Translations under genes and position numbers: made by a program | Source of the DNA: Candidatus Saccharicenans sp. | GTDB taxonomy: Bacteria; Acidobacteriota; Aminicenantia; Aminicenantales; Saccharicenantaceae | Reading direction: 5' to 3' | Length of the DNA stretch: 7,011 nucleotides | Assembly (NCBI GenBank): GCA_024653405.1 | Contig: JANLGB010000116.1 | Span: 1 to 7,011 of the forward strand | Shown here: piece by piece, positions 1 to 5,840 of the stretch | Layout of the letters: the number at the start of each line of letters is the position of its first letter | Position numbering within the stretch: the first letter of the stretch is position 1 | The notes under the pieces: model-generated | What the model was told of the DNA's origin: nothing | The model's input: only the letters and a program-made list of their open reading frames with translations | Database searches by the model: none

Positions 1-1
1 G

Positions 2-622
2 CTCAAGGGCGGCGTGGCCAGGAAAGATGGCGACTGGACCGGTCAGTTCGGCCAGCCGACCACCGGGACCGATTCCTCAGTGGCCACCGCGCCCACTTAC
101 ATCCCCTGGATAATGGAAGCCCTGGTGGCCGGCTACAAGCACACCGGCAAGAAGATGTACCTGGACTATGCCCACCAGCTGTTGTGGCATTCACTTGAAG
201 CCAATAAGAAGATGAAGGAAGCCACCGGCGGTCGGTTTGAGTTCTGTGGCCATTACAACACCTATAGCCGGAAATTCTACGAGGATGATGACGGTTTGGT
301 GATAGTTTCCAATCTTTATGAAATACCTTACCTGAAGATCTTTGAAAAAGGGGCCAGGGTGGAGCATTTTGACCTGCAGGAGATCTGGGATGGGGAAGGC
401 CGGATCAGGTTGGTCAACCCTACCAATTCCAGGCTGAAGGCAGTGGTACATTTACCGACCGGCTGGAAGACGGTCCAGGTTTTGAGCCTCGGGCAGATAG
501 CAGAATATTTTTCTGGCCACATAGCCACTGGCGGCAGCCAGGTGCAATTCACCCACAGCGGACAGAAGGTTGAATTCCAGACCGCTCCGATGAGCCTTTA
601 CCAGATTTTGCTAAAAGATTAA
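2..622 (+). CDS. C-terminal part of a probable alpha-helical-barrel carbohydrate-active protein (5' truncated)
   Basis: The reading frame is open from the left edge (first complete codon at base 2) to a TAA at 620-622, leaving about 206 visible codons. The GTG at 14 has no evident ribosome site and lies mid-frame, so the true start is upstream of the window. The first 95 or so visible residues are helix-like and rich in W, Y and H (for example TYIPWIMEALVAGYKHTG and YLDYAHQLLWHSLEANKK), resembling the paired helices of six-hairpin (alpha/alpha) glycosidase or lyase barrels. A beta-rich tail follows from about residue 120 (EGRIRLVNPTNSRLKAVVHL onward), resembling the C-terminal sandwich that often closes such enzymes. 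I cannot assign a family or substrate, and no catalytic residue can be named from this fragment. A carbohydrate role would suit the sugar-isomerase-like gene elsewhere in the window, but that link is weak. Confidence 0.75.
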   Translation, partial: LKGGVARKDGDWTGQFGQPTTGTDSSVATAPTYIPWIMEALVAGYKHTGKKMYLDYAHQLLWHSLEANKKMKEATGGRFEFCGHYNTYSRKFYEDDDGLVIVSNLYEIPYLKIFEKGARVEHFDLQEIWDGEGRIRLVNPTNSRLKAVVHLPTGWKTVQVLSLGQIAEYFSGHIATGGSQVQFTHSGQKVEFQTAPMSLYQILLKD

Positions 623-653
623 GAATAGACCGGTTCTGGGTTTGATGTTGACT

Positions 654-669
654 GGCCGGTTTTCCGGTT
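654..669 (+). terminator. weak hairpin after the first gene, possible terminator
   Basis: GGCCGG-TTTT-CCGGTT can form a six-pair RNA stem (four G-C/C-G pairs plus two G-U pairs) with a four-base loop, starting 31 bases after the stop codon of the rightward gene. There is no good T-run after it, so at most it is a weak intrinsic terminator or an RNA-stabilising hairpin. Confidence 0.25.
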
Positions 670-916
670 ATCATCAATTCGTGGACTTATAGTTGAATTA
701 AGAGCGGGTCCCTTTCTACCATTACCTACGGCCCTTAATCAAGGCTTCGAGATGCTCAAATTTCAGCCAGAGCGGGGGTGTTTAGAGTGAAGGAAAAGCA
801 ACCGGTTTCTCCCTGCTTGCGGGCCGAATAAAAACTTGCTTGCCGGTGAAGAGAAAGCTGCCACCAGGTGGAGTGCCCTTTGTCGTTTTCAAGGCCCATC
901 TTAGCCGAGTTGAAAA
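670..916. other. non-coding convergent gap, no gene recognised
   Basis: Together with the flanking hairpins, this stretch separates the end of the rightward gene (622) from the end of the leftward two-gene unit (995). I read both strands and found no open frame with a believable ribosome site or protein-like composition, and no tRNA-like cloverleaf or repeat array. It is purine- and pyrimidine-mixed sequence with scattered CCGG words. Confidence 0.5.
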
Positions 917-941
917 TTCATGAGGACGAGGTCCTGATGAA
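917..941 (-). terminator. long hairpin with short T-run, candidate terminator of the leftward SOR-like operon
   Basis: An almost perfect inverted repeat: the arm TTCATgAGGAC and the arm GTCCTgATGAA pair over 10 of 11 positions, with one internal G-G mismatch and a three-base loop (GAG). Read leftward, the hairpin is followed by TTTTC (complement of 912-916). It begins about 54 bases after the stop of the 60-residue membrane-protein gene. The T-run is only four bases, so its strength is uncertain. Reading rightward there is no T-run, so it probably serves the minus strand. Confidence 0.45.
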
Positions 942-967
942 AACAATGATTAGTAATTTGGTCCTGT

Positions 968-989
968 CCCCGGCGAGCCGGGGTACCCC
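968..989 (-). repeat. GC-rich hairpin overlapping a 10-bp palindrome just after the operon's stop codon
   Basis: CCCCGGC-GA-GCCGGGG (968-983) is a perfect seven-pair inverted repeat. It overlaps the perfect palindrome GGGGTACCCC (980-989), so the two folds exclude each other. Read leftward, it lies immediately after the stop of the small membrane-protein gene. It has no T-run, so it may be a pause or RNA 3'-end-protecting hairpin acting with the T-followed hairpin at 917-941. Confidence 0.45.
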
Positions 990-994
990 TGGTC

Positions 995-1177
995 TCAGCG
1001 GGAAAGGTAGGCCAGGACGGCATGTGTCAAAGCCGTCAGGAGCAACAACACTCCCAGGCGGCGGTGCCAGGCGAAATGGACTTTCACCCATTTCTTTCCG
1101 GTGCTCACCTGGAAAATAATCAAAATCAGGTTAACTATGCCCAGGAGCAAAACCAGCGATATTCCGGCGATGGTCAT
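995..1177 (-). CDS. small two-helix membrane protein with a histidine pair, possible heme-b electron carrier
   Basis: Sixty codons from ATG (1175-1177) to TGA (995-997). The leftward strand has AGGGGGG five bases before the ATG, overlapping the end of the upstream SOR-like gene; the two genes are only 12 bases apart and surely co-transcribed. Two hydrophobic segments are visible, residues 3-22 and 41-58, joined by a basic loop (K28, K29, K32, R39, R40). By the positive-inside rule the loop is cytoplasmic and both ends face out. H38 begins the second helix and H52 lies 14 residues later on the same face, the spacing used by heme-b ligands in cytochrome b and ferric-reductase-type helices; H34 is a further candidate. 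The motif HRRLGVLLLLTALTH resembles one helix of a ferric-reductase-like transmembrane domain, but full members have many more helices. Heme binding, and electron delivery to the neighbouring protein, are inferred. It could instead be a simple membrane partner or a degenerate remnant. Confidence 0.7.
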   Translation of the reverse strand: MTIAGISLVLLLGIVNLILIIFQVSTGKKWVKVHFAWHRRLGVLLLLTALTHAVLAYLSR

Positions 1178-1189
1178 TTCTGCCCCCCT

Positions 1190-1561
1190 TCATTCTGCGA
1201 TTTTAATCCTGGCTGAAGCCGGCCCGGCGCTGCCGTGCAGGTTGCAGGTAGCTTCGGCCACGATTTCGGTTTCAGCCTCAATTTTAAGTTTTACTTCCCG
1301 ACTGAAGTTTTCCGCTTCAGGCCTGTGGCCGGAAGAAAAGTTCCAGCGGGCGATTTCCTGGCCGTTGGCCAAGACCAGCAAGCGCTTGGTATGGTGCAGG
1401 CTGCTGTTGCCGCGATGGCTGACGTTGATGATGATGGTGACTTCTTCACCGGCTTTGGCCGTGGCCGGGGCTTCAATGGAAACGGCCGATTTGTTGGCCA
1501 GGAGCGGCAGGGCCAGGGTGGCCAGCAGCAGACCCAAACCTAAAATTGCTCTTATCCTCAT
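1190..1561 (-). CDS. exported superoxide-reductase-like (desulfoferrodoxin iron-domain) protein
   Basis: 123 codons starting at ATG 1559-1561, with GAGGAGG four bases upstream on the leftward strand. Residues 1-22 form a signal peptide (MRIR, a Leu-rich core, then a likely cut after LLA-22); there is no lipobox Cys. The mature domain of about 100 residues is the size of the non-heme iron domain of superoxide reductase, which reduces superoxide to peroxide at an Fe(His)4Cys site. The diagnostic motif CNLHG is present, giving C106 and H109 as ligands. H49 and H56/H57 in SHRGNSSLHHT match the family's HPMxxxHH region with one extra residue, and PEAENF matches its downstream strand. The usual first ligand His (in the family's KHVP segment) appears absent: residues 23-48 hold no His. 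The site may therefore be a variant, with altered or no superoxide activity. Known SORs are mostly cytoplasmic, so export is notable. The downstream membrane protein is a likely partner. Assignment to the fold is fairly sure; activity is not. Confidence 0.8.
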   Translation of the reverse strand: MRIRAILGLGLLLATLALPLLANKSAVSIEAPATAKAGEEVTIIINVSHRGNSSLHHTKRLLVLANGQEIARWNFSSGHRPEAENFSREVKLKIEAETEIVAEATCNLHGSAGPASARIKIAE

Positions 1562-1663
1562 CTTTCCTCCTCTTGCTCTTTTGATTTTCCAGGGGTTAAA
1601 TAAATTAGCCTCACCTTTTTTTATCTCAACTAATCTGTCTTCAGGCTTTCTTTAGCCGAAACC

Positions 1664-1692
1664 ATTATACAGGAGGCTTCTATTTAACTGAA
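1664..1692 (-). promoter_or_regulatory. candidate promoter of the SOR-like operon
   Basis: Reading leftward, a perfect TATAAT (complement of 1664-1669) is preceded, with a 17-base spacer, by TTCAGT (complement of 1687-1692), a poor -35 match. Transcription would begin near 1657 and leave a leader of about 95 bases before the ATG at 1561. The good -10 and weak -35 suggest a need for an activator, but none is identified. Confidence 0.45.
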
Positions 1693-1710
1693 CGGTGGGG
1701 GCAGAACCGG

Positions 1711-2541
1711 TCAGAGTTTGTCGTAAACCTCGGGCCGGCGATCTCTGAGAAAATGCTTCCGGGCTGGGCAGTCCCGCAGCCGGCTAAAATCAACCTCGGC
1801 CAGGAGGATGTCTTCTTTTTCCTGGACGGCCCTGGCAATCACCTGGCCCGAAGGGTCAACCACGAAGGAACCGCCGTCAAATTCCACCACTTCTTCCTGG
1901 CCGACGCGGTTGGCCAGAGCGCAGAAATAGCCATTCTGGAAGGCCGCCACCTGGAGCTCGGCCTGGAACAGCCCGGCTGGCCATTCACCCTTGGCTCCGG
2001 CTTGGGGAGTTACCACTAACTCTGCCCCTTTCAGGGCAAGGGCTCGCATGTATTCCGGGAAGTGCCGGTCGTAACAGATGGCTACGCCCACCTGGCCGGC
2101 AGATGTCTTGAAAACTCCGGCTCCCAGGTCACCGGGATGGTAGTAACCCTTTTCATGAAAGCCCGGGGCTTCCATCACGTGGACCATTCTGTTAACCCCG
2201 ACCAGGCGACCATCGCTGTCTATGACCGGCGAGGAGTCATAGGTTTTTCCGGCCTGGATTTCCAGCAGGTTTAAAATAACCACCACTCGGAGGTCGGCAG
2301 CTTTTCTGGCCAGGCGGTCGGTGGTGGGCCCCGGAACGGTTTCAGCCCAGAGTTCGAACCCGGGTTGAGCCGGGCGCTGCGGCAGAAAGGGCAGGAAAGA
2401 AAGTTCCGGGAAAACCACCAGCTGGGCTCCAGCCGAAGCTGCCCGGTCGAGAGCTTCTAAGCCCCGCTCAAGATTCTTCTGCCGGTCAGGGGTATTTTGT
2501 TGCTGGACCAGGGCTATTATTATTTTTTTCTCATTATTCAC
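1711..2541 (-). CDS. carbon-nitrogen hydrolase (nitrilase superfamily), N-carbamoylputrescine-amidase-like, with Met in place of the catalytic Lys
   Basis: 276 codons from a GTG start (2539-2541), chosen because AGGAGG lies five bases upstream on the leftward strand and the family's opening strand (IIIALVQQQN) follows at once. No signal peptide, so cytoplasmic. The whole single-domain alpha-beta-beta-alpha fold is present at normal length. Visible motifs: FPE with the general-base Glu46; Glu130 in PGFHEKGYYHPGD; and nucleophile Cys156 in GVAICYDRHFPEYMRALAL, typical of carbamoyl-amide hydrolases such as AguB and beta-ureidopropionase. The catalytic Lys normally sits in a YRKxH-type motif; here the sequence is NRMVH, so Met119 takes its place. 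Spacing to Glu130 (+11) and Cys156 (+37) equals that of human beta-ureidopropionase K196/E207/C233, which supports the alignment. Such enzymes hydrolyse C-N bonds of amides or N-carbamoyl compounds; the substrate is unknown. It may be a conserved variant subfamily or a binding protein. It has its own candidate promoter and no overlapping neighbour. Confidence 0.88.
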   Translation of the reverse strand: MNNEKKIIIALVQQQNTPDRQKNLERGLEALDRAASAGAQLVVFPELSFLPFLPQRPAQPGFELWAETVPGPTTDRLARKAADLRVVVILNLLEIQAGKTYDSSPVIDSDGRLVGVNRMVHVMEAPGFHEKGYYHPGDLGAGVFKTSAGQVGVAICYDRHFPEYMRALALKGAELVVTPQAGAKGEWPAGLFQAELQVAAFQNGYFCALANRVGQEEVVEFDGGSFVVDPSGQVIARAVQEKEDILLAEVDFSRLRDCPARKHFLRDRRPEVYDKL

Positions 2542-2598
2542 CCGTTCCTCCTTTTGGACACTACCTGGCTCATCTGAGGCTTGAGCCTAACCTGATTA

Positions 2599-2626
2599 AT
2601 TCTAATTTATTCCTTGATTTAATCAA
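2599..2626 (-). promoter_or_regulatory. candidate promoter of the carbon-nitrogen hydrolase gene
   Basis: Reading leftward, TTGATT (complement of 2621-2626) and TAGAAT (complement of 2599-2604) match the -35 and -10 consensus at four and five of six positions, with a 16-base spacer. The implied transcript starts near 2592, giving a leader of about 50 bases. That leader could fold a small hairpin (GGCTCA at 2568-2573 with TGAGCC at 2582-2587) just ahead of the ribosome site. Confidence 0.4.
2614..2626. promoter_or_regulatory. 13-bp AT-rich palindrome over the -35 box, candidate operator
   Basis: TTGATT-T-AATCAA is a perfect inverted repeat around one central base. It covers the candidate -35 element of the hydrolase promoter, where a bound repressor would block polymerase. 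The binding protein is unknown, and AT-rich palindromes of this length can occur by chance. Confidence 0.3.
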
Positions 2627-3019
2627 AGCGCATTGAAATTTTACAGGTTAGAATCAAAGGCCTGGACCTTCGTCCTAGAAATTGACTGCCAGTTCCACTC
2701 GGCTCAGCCGTTATTCTATTCTTTTCCATTTTATCCTATCCACTCCTATCTCCGGCCTAATCACTGCTGATAAAGTCTGACCGAGCGGATAACTTAGTAA
2801 TCTCGCTTCAAAAAGAAATAACCTCATTTAAAATCGGTGAAATTCAAAACCCCTGGCGCTTTCATCTCCATAGGTTCGTCCCGCGCTCAGCCGGGCCGGT
2901 GTATCAATCCGGGTTTTCAACCCAGCGCCTGTTTAAGCTGGAACAACCCTCCCGTCCATTATTGGTCATTAGAATATTTTTTATATTACCAGGCTGCCTT
3001 TTAAATATTTCTTGGCCCC
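2627..3019. other. non-coding gap after the peptidase gene, holding small hairpins only
   Basis: I found no convincing gene on either strand; only frames of about 15 codons start here. Inverted repeats present are CGGCT-C-AGCCG (2700-2710), followed on the plus strand by a T-rich stretch, and CCGGGTT-TTC-AACCCAG (2909-2925), a seven-pair RNA stem counting one G-U pair. The nine-base word GCTCAGCCG occurs at 2702-2710 and again at 2885-2893. No clear intrinsic terminator (stem plus T-run) for the leftward peptidase gene was seen; the AT-rich run at about 2970-3010 may serve instead. Confidence 0.45.
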
Positions 3020-5662
3020 TTACCGGTAAATTATCGGGTTAAAAAGAAACTTAAAGCTGCCGTGGGCCTGGGCTCGGTGAATGACATCAAAACCCAGCAG
3101 GACCACCTTGCCCTGCCCCAGCTCGCAGGTGACGGCGGCCGATTTATGCTGGAGCTTCTCGCCGTTGAGCAGTATTCCGCTGAGAAGCGGGTTATAGGCA
3201 GGGTACCAGGCCAGGTTCTGGACCCTGGCCATCATCGGGCCTTCGGTTTTGCTCATCTCGAATACAGGGCTGAAGTAAGAAAAAATAGCTGCCTCCCGGT
3301 CATAGCCATAGGTTTCTGGCCGGGAACTATCCACCAGCACCTTTAAGATAGAGCCGGGGGAGTAGACCCTGACCCGGTCGGAAGAGGGCCCGGGGGCTTC
3401 ACCTTCCGACCGGCTCTGTCTTCTCGGTTCAATTATATTTTTGACCGGCAGGCCGAGATACTCGATGGCGAAATCGGACGAATTCTCCACCGCTATCAGG
3501 ACGCCGCCATTCTGGACGAAGGAGTTCAGGGCGGAAACACCTTCGGTCGCTATCCCTCCAGCGTATTCGGGTGGCACTTCACCCTGGCGTCGGCCTTCCA
3601 GGATGGACCGAGCGGTGAGCGAGGGCAGAATGAGATGGGTATAGTTTTTTTCCAGCCGGCCCGCCCGGATTTCGGCATTGTGCACTATCCTGAAATCAAA
3701 TTCAAATTGTTCCAGCACCCAGCGGGTCCAGCCTTCATCCATGCTGGCGGTCCAGGGCTGGTAGATGGCCAGCCGATATTCTCTTAGAGGTTTTGTTTTG
3801 GCCGGTTCGACCGAATCCACCGAATCAATTTCCAGGCCCAGACCGCGAGCCAGCGCATTGAGCCTGGCCGCCTCAACCCTGGTCCGGTCTATTACCAGGC
3901 TTCCGGCCCGGTAGGTTTTGTGGCCGGCTGTGATTGGCCGGTCGAGGAAGGAAACTGGCAAGCGGTTTTTAAGTAGCCGGTTAGCCAGGATGACCGAGTG
4001 GTTGGAGCTGCTATCCACGAGATAGTATTTTCCGCTCCCGGCGATCCGGCTGTCAGGCAGATTGACCGGCGGGAGTAGTTTCAGGCTGGCCTCGAACTTT
4101 TCGTTAACCTCTACCACCCGGACGCCCATCTGGAGCGGCAGGGTCCAGCTGGCTTCATCGTAGGGTAAATACTGGGCCGGGTCGCGGCCGGGCGGCAGGG
4201 GGTAGGCCTTGCTTTCCAGCAGGTCCTTGACGAAAGCTCGGAAGGGCTGGGCCAGCAGGACCACATAGGTGCCGGCCGGATATTCCAGGCCGCCGGCCTT
4301 AAAAGTCTTGACGGCCTGGTGCACCTCGGCTCCGTTTTTCTGGATTACTTCCAGCAATTTAAGGGCCGTGGGCAGGTCGCTCTGGTCTTCGGGAATGAGG
4401 TAAGCGTAGGGCGGTTCGTTCTGTCCCTTTTGGACCTGGCGTTCGGCAAACAGGCAGTAGTTTTCCAGGAACCTTTCCTTTTTCTCCGATATGGTCTTGA
4501 GGAAAGATAGGGCCACAATCTGTTCGTATTCCACTATGTCCCTCAGCCGCCACCAGCCCCCGGGCCAGGGTTCAAGGTAGGTGGACTGGATATCATTGCC
4601 GCTGCCCGAAACCCGGAGGTCGGAGGGCCTGAGGAAAATGGGAGAGGCCAGGTTGGCGCTGGCCGCTTCCGACAAAACGCCCAGGGCATTGTGACGGAGC
4701 GGGGCCGCCCGGTTGGCGGTGTTATACCAGCCGTCGAAGATGGTATTGGTAGCTACCCCGGTCTTGCCAGCCCGGGTCAGGTTGATGACAGCTTCCCCGG
4801 TCAGCTGGTAAAGTTCCCGCAGCAGCAGGGGGTCCAAATTGGGGTTGATGGGGTCCTGATAGGGCGGCAGGAAAAGCCGCGGCCCGTTGGAGCCCATCTG
4901 GTGGACATCGTAAACCAGCAGGGGAAACCATTCCTGATAGAGGACCCGGGCCATCAATTGAGTTTCCTTCTGGGTCAGCATGAACCAGTCGCGGTTATTG
5001 TCGTGACCGGTGTAGTAATGATACAACCAGGGCAGGGGACTGGCTTCAAAGGGCGTTCCCAGGTTGCGATAGTACCAGTCAGTTACCAGGTCTATTCCGT
5101 CAGGGTTGGCCGAGGGCACCAGCAGCAGGATGACCCGGCTAAGTAGGCTTTTTGTTTCCGGCGAATTGTCGCTGGCCAGCCTGTAAGCCAGTTCCAGCGA
5201 CATCTGGGAAGCGGCGATTTCGGTAGAGTGGATGGAACAGCTGATGTAGACGATAGCCTTGCCTTCTTTAATCAGACGGGCTTTCTCTTCCGGGCTGAGT
5301 CCGCGTGGGTCGTGCAGCCGTTCCTGGATTTTCCGGTATTTTTCCAGGTCGGGCATATTTTCTTCGGCCGTGATAATGGCCATGATCAACGGCCGGTTCA
5401 GGGTGGTTGGACCAAGCTCCAGAACCTTCACCCGGTTGGAGGCCTCATCCAGCAGCCGGAAATAAGCGGTGATCTGACTCCAGTTGGCCAGCTTGAAGTC
5501 CTGGCCGGGTTGGAAACCGAGGTATTTTTCGGGCGGAATAATTTCAGCCCGCAGCAGGCCCGGAGAAAGCAAATAAAGGGCCAGGAAGAACGCAGTTAAT
5601 AATAAGGTGCTGACAGTCAAGCGGTAAGGGCTTTTCTCGCCAGAGAATTGACTTAATCTCAT
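3020..5662 (-). CDS. secreted M14-family zinc metallocarboxypeptidase with C-terminal amidotransferase-like domain
   Basis: 880 codons from ATG (5660-5662) with AAGGAG six bases upstream, to TAA at 3020-3022. A long signal peptide has a hydrophobic core at residues 16-37 and a likely cut after LRA-39, so the enzyme is periplasmic or secreted. The M14 catalytic domain spans roughly 40-395. The zinc ligands are H145 and E148 in HSTE (usually HxxE), then H254 in YDVHQMG. NPDG (186-189), N223-R224 in DNNRDW (the substrate-carboxylate Asn-Arg pair) and E332 in LSEAAS (the catalytic Glu) are all present, so it should be active. After a linker region (400-620), residues about 628-880 resemble the class-I glutamine-amidotransferase/ThuA-like fold, ending in LGQGKVVLLGFDVIHRAQAHGSFKFLFN, a tail typical of long M14 proteins of 850-900 residues. 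Such proteins are expected to trim peptides outside the cytoplasm; the role of the C-terminal domain is unknown. It stands alone, 178 bases after the upstream gene. Confidence 0.92.
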   Translation of the reverse strand: MRLSQFSGEKSPYRLTVSTLLLTAFFLALYLLSPGLLRAEIIPPEKYLGFQPGQDFKLANWSQITAYFRLLDEASNRVKVLELGPTTLNRPLIMAIITAEENMPDLEKYRKIQERLHDPRGLSPEEKARLIKEGKAIVYISCSIHSTEIAASQMSLELAYRLASDNSPETKSLLSRVILLLVPSANPDGIDLVTDWYYRNLGTPFEASPLPWLYHYYTGHDNNRDWFMLTQKETQLMARVLYQEWFPLLVYDVHQMGSNGPRLFLPPYQDPINPNLDPLLLRELYQLTGEAVINLTRAGKTGVATNTIFDGWYNTANRAAPLRHNALGVLSEAASANLASPIFLRPSDLRVSGSGNDIQSTYLEPWPGGWWRLRDIVEYEQIVALSFLKTISEKKERFLENYCLFAERQVQKGQNEPPYAYLIPEDQSDLPTALKLLEVIQKNGAEVHQAVKTFKAGGLEYPAGTYVVLLAQPFRAFVKDLLESKAYPLPPGRDPAQYLPYDEASWTLPLQMGVRVVEVNEKFEASLKLLPPVNLPDSRIAGSGKYYLVDSSSNHSVILANRLLKNRLPVSFLDRPITAGHKTYRAGSLVIDRTRVEAARLNALARGLGLEIDSVDSVEPAKTKPLREYRLAIYQPWTASMDEGWTRWVLEQFEFDFRIVHNAEIRAGRLEKNYTHLILPSLTARSILEGRRQGEVPPEYAGGIATEGVSALNSFVQNGGVLIAVENSSDFAIEYLGLPVKNIIEPRRQSRSEGEAPGPSSDRVRVYSPGSILKVLVDSSRPETYGYDREAAIFSYFSPVFEMSKTEGPMMARVQNLAWYPAYNPLLSGILLNGEKLQHKSAAVTCELGQGKVVLLGFDVIHRAQAHGSFKFLFNPIIYR

Positions 5663-5694
5663 GAGCGGCTCCTTGGTTTGAGCTTAAGACAAAA

Positions 5695-5724
5695 AATATA
5701 TATTTTTCTGGGGTTTTAATTCAA
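5695..5724 (-). promoter_or_regulatory. candidate promoter of the M14 peptidase gene
   Basis: Reading leftward, TTGAAT (complement of 5719-5724) and TATATT (complement of 5695-5700, five of six to consensus) are separated by 18 bases inside a very AT-rich stretch (5690-5735). The leader would be about 27 bases long and carry the AAGGAG ribosome site. Several overlapping TATA words make the exact -10 uncertain. Confidence 0.4.
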
Positions 5725-5778
5725 ATAAAAAATTCGGGTCGGCGGGATAGTAACATTTAAGGTAAGTGGAAAGGGGAG

Positions 5779-5802
5779 AAACAAACCGGCTTCTATGGCC
5801 AG
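5779..5802 (-). terminator. candidate intrinsic terminator of the sugar-isomerase-like gene
   Basis: Reading leftward, CTGGC-CATAGAA-GCCGG forms a five-pair RNA stem (one U-G pair) and is followed at once by TTTGTTTC. It lies about 40 bases after the gene's stop. The stem is short but the position and T-rich tail fit a simple terminator, which would make the M14 gene an independent unit. Confidence 0.4.
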
Positions 5803-5840
5803 GGCCGTTGAAGGTATCTTTGAGGAAGCCCTACCAGGAT

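Noticed and set aside
14..16. GTG as the start of the first gene
   Set aside because: The frame is open to the window edge, no ribosome site precedes it, and the fragment begins in the middle of a domain, so the gene is 5'-truncated.
922..947. Hammerhead-ribozyme-like words (GTC, CTGATGA and GAAAAC close together)
   Set aside because: CTGATGA runs directly into AAAC with no stem II, and GTC abuts CTGATGA with no stem I. The bases are better explained by the simple long hairpin at 917-941.
1101..1655. 184-codon and 102-codon plus-strand frames over the SOR-like gene
   Set aside because: The minus strand here has a signal peptide, the CNLHG motif and good ribosome sites. The plus-strand frames have no recognisable protein features.
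4691..5146. 151-codon open frame on the plus strand
   Set aside because: It lies wholly inside the M14 peptidase gene on the opposite strand, in the region coding for its conserved NRD and His254 motifs. It has no domain signature and no clear ribosome site.
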